From NCBI GenBank assembly GCA_002189035.1, contig NEEC01000025.1, positions 248,001-312,000 of the forward strand: a stretch of 64,000 nucleotides of DNA. The letters are read 5' to 3'. This DNA is from Utricularia gibba (taxonomy: Eukaryota; Streptophyta; Magnoliopsida; Lamiales; Lentibulariaceae). Positions 23,872 to 34,788 of this stretch are shown here, piece by piece. The first letter of the stretch is position 1. Each line of letters starts with the position of its first letter. Both the position numbers and the translations under genes were made by a program. The notes under the pieces were generated by a model that saw only the letters and a list, made by a program, of their open reading frames with translations, made no database searches and was not told the DNA's origin.

Positions 23872-24587
23872 CTTCCCCTTTCCCTTCCCTCCCTTTTTTG
23901 TATTGTAGAATGAATCCTTCTCAATATAAAAAAGCTTCATAAAATGAATTCTCGGTGGCAGCCGGCGTGGGGCAGTTTCGTCCAATCGGCCCCGGTAGTC
24001 AAACAGGCGAAGTCCACTTCTCCGGCCCGCCGGCTTATTATTTCAGAGGGGGCACGTCGCCCTTCATGGATGAGCTTCGCCAATCACCACGTGCTCAAAA
24101 AGTGTCCGTACGACTATCCACTAAAAAGAAAACTTTTTAAGTTTTGATTGAATAATTTCATAAAAAAATTTAAAATTTAAAAATATCAAATTTCAATTAT
24201 TATTTTTATTTTTCATAATATTTATATAAATAGATGGAAATGGATTAAAAACTCCATTTAAAAAACTAATTACCTATTTTCCATTTTCATTTATTATATT
24301 TAGAAAAATAGCATTTTATTTATTTTTGGGTTGGTTGGTTGCCATTCTGAATACAAGTTCCCTTTGAACCGGCAAGCGGGGAATCGTGTCGGTCTGGGAC
24401 CCACAGTTGTATTTATCTATTTATATAAAAAAATAAGGATGCTTTTTTATTCCTCACAGTTTCCTCGTGCTATTTTTTTCAAGGGTTAGCAGTCCTGATA
24501 CGTGTGTCTATATAACTCCTCCCTTCTTCTTCTTCTTCTACGTAATCCTAATCTCGGAGATACTTTTTTTTGTATGAAGAGCAGGCT
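23872..24587. promoter_or_regulatory. JAZ promoter region with G-box and TATA box
   Basis: A perfect G-box CACGTG lies at 24088-24093, about 500 bp upstream of the JAZ start codon. CTATATAA lies at 24508-24515, 73 bp upstream. JAZ genes are known targets of MYC2-type bHLH factors, which bind G-boxes, so feedback control by jasmonate is a fair inference. The rest is GC-rich near the GH28 3' end, then AT-rich, without a gene. Confidence 0.55.
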
Positions 24588-25599
24588 ATGGCGTCCACGG
24601 GAAAGACGGATTCCGGCGTCCGAACAGCCTTCTCCAGAACCTGCAGCCTCCTCAGCCAGTACTCAAGGAGAATGGCGGATTCGGAGACCTCAGCAGCGGC
24701 CTGAATCCCTCCGCCGCGCTCGATACGAAAGGTGGGCTTTTGTGCATCTAATCCCTTTTCATCGGCCTCGATATTTGACTGTGATTTGGTGTTCAGAAAC
24801 GCTGGATTTGATGCCCAAGACGGAGAGGTCCCGGGAGGACTCAGCCTCTAGCGGCGGAGGAGCGTCGGTGAGGTATATGGTGGCGGAGAAAGGGAGCCAG
24901 ATGACTATCTTTTATGGCGGCGAGGTTAGAGTCTTCGACGGCCTACCGGCGGACAAAGCCGACGAAATCTTGACGATGGCCGGGAAGTTCAGCGCATTCC
25001 CCTCCGCCCTTCATCCCACCCCGCCGTCTCACGGCTCCGCCGTGAGCTGCCCGCCGTCTCTCCACCCCGTTCACGCCGTCCAGGAACCCCACTACGGCCT
25101 CTTTACGACCCCCACTTTTACCGGTAATTATTAATTACCGTTTATTTAATAGAAAATTTTGCAAGTAACTTGAATAAAAAATATCAAAATATTCATATTA
25201 ATTACAAAATAAAAACAATGAGACAAAAAAATATTTTTTTTCTATTAGGACATGCAATAATATCTTTTAGGCATGAGTTTTCACACTATTTTCAAGATAT
25301 TTAATACATACATTATATCAATTTTTACCAAATTAATACAAAATAAATATTCATATTTACTAAATTTGTTTTTACAGAATTGCCATTTGCAAGGAAATAC
25401 TCACTGGCTCGGTTCCTCGCCAAGAGAAAACATAGGTAGATATTTTTTTTGCCCTAGTTGTTTGTGTACGGACATATGAATGTATTATTAATTATATAAT
25501 ATATATTTTACTAGAATTTCCGTCAGCGCCCCGTACCAAGTGATCAAGCCGCCGCCGCGCCTGAGGAAGCCGTGGCTGGGATTAGCTCATCTTGATTAG
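24588..25599 (+). CDS. JAZ: JAZ (TIFY) jasmonate repressor, one base missing in exon 1
   Basis: JAZ proteins repress MYC-type factors and are destroyed through COI1 when jasmonoyl-isoleucine binds. Four exons are seen: 24588-24731, 24797-25123, 25378-25435 and 25515-25599. The TIFY motif reads QMTIFYGGEVRVFDGLPADK. The Jas motif reads ELPFARKYSLARFLAKRKHR and continues over the usual intron into APYQV, as in JAZ1/2-type proteins. The LPIARR degron core has phenylalanine in place of isoleucine. The N-terminus MASTGKTDSGVRTAFSRTCS is of the JAZ1/2 type and should continue LLSQYLKENGGFGDLS, but one C is missing near 24662, so the written frame turns wrong and meets a stop. The exons sum to 614 bases, one short of 205 codons. 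The rest is intact. Confidence 0.88.
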
Positions 25600-26002
25600 T
25601 CACGCAATTTGATCATTGGGCGACTTAATTATTGCTTATTATTTAATGTTTATTTGATATTTCAGAAAATATTATATACATCCTCCAAGTCTCAAATATT
25701 AATTTTCTGCCTCAACCCCCAAAAGTAGCTTATCCGGATTGTGACTCCAATTTGTTGGATAATTCTTCTTTTAACCCCCACGTTTGGTTTAATAATAATA
25801 ATGGCAAATAAAAAATCCCTAAAACGAATTCAAAATGGAAAACAAGTGTACAAGGATTTCAATGTGGCTACGGCGTTTTTCTGCTTCTCCACTAGATCTG
25901 CGCTTTCTGGCGACGAATTCGGTTTTGGAGCTGAGCAATTAACCGATTTCAGGTAAGTTTTTGATACGGTTGAACAGAGGAGGTGTGGTCGCGTCCTTTT
26001 GT
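25600..26002. other. Spacer between JAZ and VAC14
   Basis: About 400 bp holding the JAZ 3' UTR and the VAC14 promoter and leader. AT-rich at first. No gene seen. Confidence 0.5.
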
Positions 26003-29000
26003 ATGGCGGATGCGGCGATTCCTGCAGCAGTTCTCCGTAATTTGTCAGATAAGCTCTACGAGAAGCGCAAGAATGCTGCTTTGGAGGTTCTTGAATCCTT
26101 TTCCTTATGTTTTTCGATGGTGTTTTGAGTGTCAGTTTGTGTTGGGGGGTTTTGGTTTTGTGCAATTGTCATTTTTTTCGTGTGTGAGTTTCGATTATTA
26201 GTAATGAAATCTCGATGTCTTGGGTTTCAGGTGGAAGGGATAGTTAAGCAATTAGCGCAGGCGGGTGATCATGATAAAATCGATGCGGTGATATATTTGT
26301 TGGCGAATGATTATACGTACTCGCCGCAAATGAATCATCGAAAAGTATGTTCTTCTGTTTGATGTTTCTCGAACACGGGCTGCCTTCTTTATATAAGATT
26401 GATTCTTAAAGTTGATTTTGAGAGTTTATTTGGTGAGCAGGAGAATTCTCATAAGCTAAACATCCATAGAAATCGATTCCACTACAAACTTTGGCTTTGA
26501 AAATCGATTTTACGACAAATTTTGATTTTGAAAATCGATTCTATATAGAGACATAGTTTTTTCCTTTGGCATGTTAGACGTATACTTTATGGAGGTTACG
26601 TTTCTTTATCTCTTGATTTAGGGAGGGCTAATTGGGTTGGCAGCAGCGACAGTTGGTTTGATGTCTGAGGCAGGACGTCATCTTGAAGTAATTTTCATTA
26701 TTTTTTTCGGTGCTTTCTTGATGGGGATCGACCTGGTTTTTTTTACATTATTATTTTGCTTATATGCATTTCTGTTTGTCATTAAATGTGTGGCCTTCTT
26801 TTTACAGTTAAAGCTGCAGCAGTTCCATTTCACTTGACAGAGATAACATACATAGTTTTTCTTTTGCGTTTCAGCAAATTGTCCCACCTGTGCTGAATTC
26901 ATTTGCTGATCAAGATAGCCGAGTTCGCTATTATGCCTGTGAAGCACTTTATAACATTGCAAAGGTCAATAATAGATTGTTTTGATTGTCTCCCATATGC
27001 CCTGGTTTTTACGTTTGACAATTTTGCAGGTCGTGAGAGGTGATTTTATAATTTTCTTCAACCAAATATTTGATGCGCTCTGTAAGCTTTCAGCGGATTC
27101 AGATGCGAATGTACAAAGTGCTGCTCATCTTTTGGATAGGCTTGTGAAGGTATTTGATAGTGTATATGTTTGTAGCGGCTTTATGTTATTAGTAAGAGTA
27201 TTGACTAACATTTTTCACTTTTGTGATGGGTATTCAGGATATTGTGACGGAGAGCGATCAGTTTAGGTTGACTTCATCTATTTCATGTTGTATAATGCGT
27301 TCCACTTCAATGAATTTCATGTTGGTTTTACTCGTTGTCAGTTTTTTATAAAATTCATTTTCCGTTTTACCTGGCACAGCATTGAAGAATTTATACCTTT
27401 ATTGAGAGAACGGATGAATGTCCTAAATCCTTATGTCCGTCAATTCTTGGTTGGCTGGATCACAGTTCTAGATAGTGTCCCTGATATTGATATGCTGGGG
27501 TTTCTTCCCGATTTTCTTGATGGTGGGCTTCTTCATTTTGGTTTTCATTTCGCGTAGTAATATATGCTGGTTTCATGCATGATGCTGAAATTGCAGGCTT
27601 GTTTAATATGTTAAGTGATTCGAGTTATGAGATTAGACAACAAGCTGATTCAGCCCTTTCTGAATTCCTTCAAGAGATCAAGAATTCTCCAGTAAGTTTT
27701 ATATTTTTGCTGGTCCGTTCATTCCTGTCCATAAAATGCCATATGCGAAGATACTTGTTGGAAGTTTGGTTATTCCTTCAATTAGTCCTTAAATATGGAA
27801 AATTAAAGCGCTACAGAACCCCCATCAAGGTCTGCAATACGAGGAAAACAATACTTTCCAGAGAGTTGTGCCATAAGTATATCAGTGATGGTATCAGTGG
27901 GGCCTGAGAGCGCATTAATTTTGGAATATGAGTCATCAAAAATAACATTTTCTTATATTTGCGTTTTGTGACTTTAGTGCAATTTTTGAAGTCTGTAGAT
28001 TATGGACGGATGGCTGAGATATTGGTACAAAGGGCAACTTCATCCAATGAATTTACTCGGTTGACAGCCATCACCTGGGTGAGTATGCATTTAGCTGCTT
28101 CTCCTGGGTTTTCTTATTGTGTATCGATCCTTGCAGTGATGTTTAATGTCCTTATTTTCAGATTAATGAGTTTGTAAAACTTGGTGGTGACCAACTAGTT
28201 CATCATTATGCTGATATTATAGGTGCAATTTTACCTTGCATCTCAGACAAGGAAGAGAAAATAAGATCTGTAAGCTTTTCATTTTGATTTTTAATTTCAT
28301 TGTAATGCATCTAGTATTTTTCTCCTTTCAGATTTTCATGATATGGCTCAAATAGGTATAGTGAGCATGGTACTGTGTAATGGTAGATTATCGTTTGCAA
28401 GTGCTTCCATTTTATATGTTTTTAATGCTGCATGGGCTTTAGCTGCAGTGATTCTAGTTTCTTCCTTCTCAATTTGCTGGCAATTCATGCACTCAGGGAT
28501 TTCATGTTTAGGTCGCTCGTGAGACAAATGAGGAACTTCGAGGAATTCAAGCTATACTTTCAGAAGAATTCAGTGTAGGATCCATTCTATCTGTGGCCAG
28601 GAGGTAAGCTGCATCAAGGAAGCAGTTTTAGTGAAGAGTATTTATAAGCTTAATTTTTATCTAGACTTGAAAGTTTCGACATACTTGACAGCTTCATGGA
28701 ATGTCCTGTTATGGCAGAGTGTTGTATAATACTTTGAACTTTTCTTCAACAGTCATTTATCTAGTGAGTGGGAAGCTACACGCATTGAAGCATTGCACTG
28801 GATGTTAACACTCTTGTTGAGGTATCGTGAAGAGGTAATCACAATGCCTTGAATTTTACATGTGATTATGTTTCATTAGCTGCAACCTCTGTGCCTTCTA
28901 TTAGCCTATACTTCTTGCTTGCATTTTCTTAGAAAAGTTGGTTTTCAATACATTGTGAAGGCAACCTATCATATGCTTATAGGAATTTTTGATGAAGTAA

Positions 29001-31002
29001 ATGCTCTAAAATTTGTGTTCCTGCTATCTATTTGACATGCTAAGAGGTTTTTGGGGTGCTGGTTTTTTTTTTGGGCCACGAATATCTAAATTTAATGTAG
29101 TTAATTGCTTGTTGAAGACGCTTCCTGTCAAAACATCTCTTTGGTCGTGGCTATAATCAATATTTTCCCCATCTTTATTGTGCAGGTGCTATCTTTTTTG
29201 AGTGATATTTTTGACACTCTTCTCAAGGCCCTTTCTGATCCATCCGAAGAGGTATATTATTATATTCATAAATTATTTCAAATGCTTAGTTGCTAGTGTG
29301 TCTTAACACGTGTTCCAGCTTTTCATGACTCTTTTTTTTAGTGTCTGATACAAGGTTTTGGGGTTCTCATACTTATCTTGCAGGTAGTTCTTTTGACACT
29401 CGAGGTGCATGCATGCATCGCGCACGATGAGATCCACTTTCCCAAGCTCCTCCTTTATTTGATCCAGAATTTTCGTGCTGACAACTCCCTTCTGGAGAAG
29501 TAAGGTTATTTTGGATGCTGATTATATGTTGCTTTGGACTCAGACAATCTTATGTTTGTAGACGGGGTGCTTTGATCATTCGTAAATTGTGTGTACATCT
29601 AGACGCTGAAGTTGTTTATAGAAAGCTGTCTGCTATTCTTGTAGAAGAGCCTGACTTGGACTTTGCATCAACTATGGTCCAGGTAGTTTATTTGTCATCC
29701 TGGTACATTGTTGTGATTTCCACAAGTATTTCAAGCGCTTTAGGCATGCTTCTCTACGCTGGGTCTTATTTCTTTTTCTTTACTTTTGATTTCCTTTTTC
29801 TAGGCGTTGAATCTGATTTTGCTGACATCGTCTGAGTTAGCTGGCTTGCGTGAGCTACTGAAGAAATCACTTTTTGATAAACCTGGGAAGGAGTTTTTCA
29901 ATGCCTTGTATGCATCTTGGTGTCACTCACCAATGGCTATTATAAGCCTCTGCTTGCTAGCTCAGGTGATGGGTTCATGCTGTGTGGGCACCTGCATAAA
30001 TTGCCTTATCTTTAAATTCTCTCCCTGCCTCATTAGTGGTAGTTATTTGGTATGCATCTCATCCGTGCACATAACTCTACAGATTTACCAGCACGCTAGT
30101 TCAGTAATTCAATCTTTAGTTGAGGAAGACATCAATGTGATGTTTCTAGTCCAGTTGGATAAGTTGATCTACCTTTTAGAGACGCCTACTTTTGCGTACC
30201 TTAGATTACAGGTAACTGGAATTGCCATATGACAGTGAATGCTTCCATTTTAGATTTTCATGTTTTCTGTTCACTGTTAATTGCTGTTTTTTTTCAAGTG
30301 TTCGCTCAAGACGTTTATTTTTTCTTTGCAGCTTCTAGAACCAGGAAAATACATGTGGTTGTTGAAGGCACTGTATGGTCTTCTCATGTTACTTCCGCAG
30401 GTGTCCATATGCTGCATGGTTTTCATATCCTGGACATTCAGCACTCAGTTCCGTTAATTAATGAGAGTTATCTTATTGTTGATGCAGCAAAGTGTTGCAT
30501 TCAAGATTCTCAGAACTCGATTGAAAACTGTGCCTCCATACTCTTTCAGTGGTGAAATATCCAGAGGATCTTCATCAGGCAATGCAACTTTTTATGGTGA
30601 GGATGGTGTGGTCAATGAGAATCAGTCCAATGGGCATGGAGAACTTAACTTCGCAGTGTGGTTGCGGCAGTTTGAGAAAGTTCAAGAGCATCACAGAGCA
30701 CACCGGAAGTCCTCCTCACTCTCTCGGACTGCTTCAGCTTCCAAGGTTTGTATTGCCCCTTCATTTCAGCCACGTTTCTGCTAAGACCCACGGTTTAGCC
30801 ACAGCGAGGGGGAGATCAATCGTTATCGATAACAACATTAGATAGAAACCGTTGTTCTTGGTTACATTGAATTGTTTATTCTTAGGACATCCAAAGCAGC
30901 GAGGAGCTGAAGCAGCAGCAGCACTCCCCACCTGTGGTTCCAGAACTGGGCATGCCTCTTCCAAGATCTTCATTTAGAGGTATCGGGCAGCCACGAATCT
31001 AA
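26003..31002 (+). CDS. VAC14: VAC14, scaffold of the PIKfyve/FAB1 lipid kinase complex
   Basis: VAC14 is a HEAT/ARM-repeat scaffold that holds the FAB1 (PIKfyve) kinase and its opposing phosphatase on endosomal and vacuolar membranes, where PI(3,5)P2 is made. About 20 short exons can be followed. The first encodes [20 protein letters not shown]; later ones carry helical repeats such as [92 protein letters not shown] and [17 protein letters not shown]. The end carries [20 protein letters not shown], a conserved C-terminal stretch, and a serine-rich tail ending GIGQPRI. The total is about 720 residues, a normal plant length. The joins I checked keep frame. The start is the first ATG before the conserved N-terminus. 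Confidence 0.92.
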
Positions 31003-31503
31003 AGGCACTGCTGTTCCTACCTACATATGATTATTTACTATCCTTCTCAATGCCCAATCCATGGAGGTCGAAGCAGGCTCTGCTGTTCATTGTATATCCT
31101 TGTAGCTTTCCTTGATTCATTCTGGAAAAGGGGCTTGTACCTTTGATCTGGTGGTTTACTGGTTTTGTTGTGAACCACCAACTCGGGTGGAAGTAGTAAA
31201 ATTCCAGGATTTGTTCTCATTGCATCCGCAACAATTCTGCCAGGATGCTAATAATTGTGAGCACATTTCCCATGTTCGAGATATGAAAGCACGCAAAACC
31301 ATATAATTCTGTTGTGCTCAGTAAAATTGGAAACTAGCAACAGAGAAAGCAGTGCGTAACAAGGCATGCTGTTCAGTTGACTTCGTAGAATCATATAACT
31401 CAAATCTCAGAAGCTAGAAACACTCAGATTTAGAAGCAGGACAAGTCCCGTCTCCATACTGCTGACACGAGACTTGGGAAGGACGTTGCTCTTGGATCGA
31501 TCA
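31003..31503. other. Convergent 3' region between VAC14 and RPS29
   Basis: About 500 bp that should hold the 3' UTRs of two convergent genes. No other gene seen. Confidence 0.5.
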
Positions 31504-31849
<346 letters not shown>

Positions 31850-31864
31850 TCCCGCAGACAGAAG

Positions 31865-31976
31865 AAACCCTAAACAAGAGCAAACAGAGAAAAGACCAGC
31901 CACTCAGCCAGTCACAAATCATTATATATGGTTTCAAATTGGGCGAGGCCCATTAAAACATCTCCGCAAGGGCCCA
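31865..31976 (-). promoter_or_regulatory. RPS29 promoter: telo-box, TATA and two site II elements
   Basis: AAACCCTAAA lies at 31865-31874 in the probable leader, a TATATAAT box on the minus strand at about 31921-31928, and GGCCCA motifs at 31947-31952 and 31971-31976. This is the usual set for plant ribosomal protein genes and drives transcription toward RPS29. Confidence 0.65.
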
Positions 31977-32011
31977 TTTTCAACATTGGGTAGCAAATAA
32001 GTAACATAATC

Positions 32012-32324
32012 ATTTGACGTCATCTGTACTAAAATATTCAACTGGATTTAATAATCGAAATTATAATTTGACGTCATCTGTACTAAAATAATAACATAAA
32101 TTAAAATCGACTTATATTTTCCATTTTAATTAATAAATTTCCTAATTTAAAAAGTGGAGTAGATGACGTGGACACAATATGAATGGAACCCGTACTGTGA
32201 TTTTTGCCCGGGGGCAGTGGATGGGATCTAAATTTAGCTATCAGGGGAGGCCACGTGCGGTCGCAGTAGAACGGCGTCGTTTTCGGCCCCGGTCACATGA
32301 CTATACTCCATCCGTGTGACGTAG
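32012..32324. promoter_or_regulatory. Cluster of five ACGT boxes with a 25-bp direct repeat
   Basis: A perfect 25-bp sequence beginning ATTTGACGTCATCTG occurs at 32012-32036 and again at 32066-32090. Each copy carries the palindrome TGACGTCA. Within the next 240 bp lie TGACGTGG (32164-32171), a G-box CACGTG (32252-32257) and TGACGTAG (32317-32324). Such a cluster is a probable bZIP-bound enhancer. It lies upstream of RPS29 on the minus side and of the G-gamma gene on the plus side. Confidence 0.55.
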
Positions 32325-33312
32325 TAAAAGGGGTGAATATATTTTGGAATATTAATTGCTTTAAAAGTAATGTAAATACATTATATTTTTATACAATATT
32401 TTTTTAATTAAATTCAATTTATAGTTGGTGTGTTTCCCGATGGCATGTTGACCGGCGAGTAGACGATGAGTCGGAGTTGTGGTTCTGTGGAGGTCTACCG
32501 GGGAGGAGAGGGCGGTCCCGAGTGGCAAAAACGGGCTCTTTGGAAAGCGACGTGACCACTCGCGCTTTGTTACCTCAACAGTTCTCGACTTTGTACCAGC
32601 GTTTGGTTGTTCCCACCATGTCCTGCTCTGCTGCCTTTAATTATATGTTTTTTGTTTTCTCGAAACTACCGCTCTTTTATCTCCACTGTAAAAAAGGAGG
32701 GATGGGATCTCTGTTGCTTCCGCTGGGTGGAGTGGAGTGGCATCAGGCATGCCCTTTCGTTTTTACTTCTTTTTCCGCATCATCATCTTTCGAAACATCC
32801 TGACACAGCCGGTGCAGACCAAGTGTTTGATGAAATAAATGAACCATTTATTCTGGGTAACGCAGAGGATGGGATTTGCGCTCTTATTTACTCTCGCCAC
32901 TGCCATAGTGTTTGCTTACAGTTTGGGTATGCAACGCGTATATGGTTACTTGCATGTGTAGTTGCAGGTAATATGTGAGTTACGCCCCAATGCTGGGTTC
33001 GGTGACAGTAACTTTGTGGGTCTGCTGTGCCCTCTTTGGTTTGGACCCCATCTGTCATCCTCTGTAATTATTTATGTCCTCTGTCTTTTTTTTTTCCTTC
33101 TAAATGTTTGAGTGTGTAGTGTAGCTGTACCACTCCCATACCTAACAACAGCGCTCATTTCAACCATCTGTTTCCCTCTCTCACTGAAATCTCTGCGTTT
33201 TGTTTTGTTTTTTTCAAAATTAAAACTCAGAAAGATGACTTTTTTTAACTTCATAATGGCGTTTCTGAGCCTTTTCATCCAGTTTGAGAGGTGAAAACTA
33301 GTTGTCGCAGAA
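32325..33312. other. Promoter and leader region of the G-gamma gene
   Basis: About 1 kb with no convincing gene of its own. The second half is pyrimidine-rich and has splice-like signals, so it probably contains the 5' leader, perhaps with a leader intron ending at ...TTGTCGCAG just before the start codon. Confidence 0.4.
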
Positions 33313-34649
33313 ATGACTGGTATGAGAGGTAACGGTCCTGTGCCGTCGCTGCCGCCTCCGCGGCCCAGATCACCGCCGGAGTATCCAGACTTGTATGGGA
33401 AACGGAAGGAGTTGGCTAAAGTTCAGATGCTCGAGAGGGAAATTGGTTTTCTAAGGGTATGTTTATTTCTTTTCTAAGCTCGTATTCTAGTTAAATAAAA
33501 TTCCTCAGACCTTAATCTTGTCTTTTAATGATTTTTTCCGACATAGTAAAGTACATAAGAACTCCACTTTAGCGTTAGTTTGACCCTGAATGGCAGTACA
33601 TTAATTTATTTTGTCATTTCTCTTTTCCTACTCAGTAATTTTGCATCAGTAGTCTTTAACCATGAAGTTTTGTACTGAGTAGGAGGAATTGAAATCCGTT
33701 GAGGTGCTTGAGCCAGCCTCAGTGTCATGTAAAGAGTAAGTCTTTTCTGTCCGAAGGTTTCAATATTGCAGTTTCTGACTAAGGGAATTCCTGTGGGTGT
33801 TTTTGGTCTGTTAAAATTCCATTCCCTCTGACGAAAGAATCCATTATTTTGACTTCACAGGATGGAGGAGTTCGTTACTGGAAATGTGGATCCTTTCATA
33901 CCTACGTGAGATCAGAAACAGATTTCATGTTTCACTCATAAAATAATGAACATGCGTACATAAGATATTTACTTGCGTGTCCTCTGCCTTTTAATGATGC
34001 ACCAGAACTAAGGCGACTCGAAGATCATGGTGCTTTTGGAAATGGATGTGGTAATTGCTTATGAATCATGTTTAGTCAGGCATTTTATCTCCAGTCCGTT
34101 TGCTCTAGAATCAGTTGGTTGATGTGAAAGTTCTGTTCTTTCTGCATCTGATGGACATGTGAGGAGATATGACATGCTGTATACAGATTCTGTCAATGAC
34201 ACATGTAGTGAATCGCTTGTTTCATGCCTAACTGTTGTCTGTTTTCCTGAAGCCGGCTGCCAAGATTAGTCATCTCGTGTGTGTGCTGCGGCGGTTGCTC
34301 CTCTCACACTGAGATTCAATGCTGCTGCAAGTGCAACAACATCAAGTGTGATCCCTGCTGCTGCAAGTGCAACAACATCAAATGTGATCCCTGCTGCTGC
34401 AAGTGTCACAACATCAAATGTGATCCCTGCTGCTGCAACACATGTGGCAGCTGCCCACTGCCGAGGTGCCATTGCTTCTCCTGTGGCAAGATCCGTTGCT
34501 GCAGGAAATCTGACTGCAGCGAGAGCTGCTGCCGTTGCTCAATTCCATCCTGCTCTTGCTTCAGTTGTAGCTGCTCCCCTAAATGCCCCAAGTTGAATTG
34601 CTGTCTTAATTTTTTTAAAGGCTGCTGCTACAATTGCTGCTTCTGTTAG
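33313..34649 (+). CDS. AGG3: Type-C heterotrimeric G protein gamma subunit (AGG3/GS3/DEP1 type)
   Basis: These subunits pair with G-beta and have a long cysteine-rich tail; relatives control organ and seed size. Five exons, 33313-33456, 33683-33735, 33861-33905, 34006-34050 and 34253-34649, give 227 residues. The N-terminal G-gamma-like domain has a coiled-coil start, YGKRKELAKVQMLEREIGFL, then EELKSVEVLEPAS and MEEFVTGNVDPFIP. A tryptophan- and cysteine-rich segment, RSWCFWKWMC, follows. The last exon encodes about 130 residues with roughly one cysteine in three, including three 12-residue repeats with KCNNIKCDPCC. Long frames in other registers over the last exon are a by-product of this repeat. 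The gene ends 140 bp from the convergent omega-amidase gene. Confidence 0.92.
34320..34427 (+). repeat. Three in-frame 36-bp tandem repeats in the G-gamma tail
   Basis: Three adjacent 36-bp units, nearly identical, each encode CCCKCNNIKCDP or, in the third, CCCKCHNIKCDP. They lie inside the cysteine-rich exon and keep the frame. Confidence 0.85.
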
Positions 34650-34788
34650 TAAAACCATGCTTCAATCCTTGTAACCGTACATCATTTTGGTCGATTTTTT
34701 TTTCAATTTTGATCTAGTTTTAGCCAACACAGACAGTGTCACTGCAAACCTTCAAAGCAAGCAGATGAAAGAAATGCAGGGAGCTTTG

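Noticed and set aside
26470-26545. Repeated AAAATCGATT phrases in VAC14 intron 2
   Set aside because: Short, imperfect and confined to one intron; no target duplication or terminal repeat to support a mobile element.
32477-32978. Two overlapping open frames upstream of the G-gamma gene
   Set aside because: No family wording and they lie in the likely leader and promoter region; probably chance.
34279-34596. Alanine-rich and glutamine-rich frames over the G-gamma tail
   Set aside because: They are other registers of the TGC-rich repeat; the cysteine frame continues the G-gamma exons.
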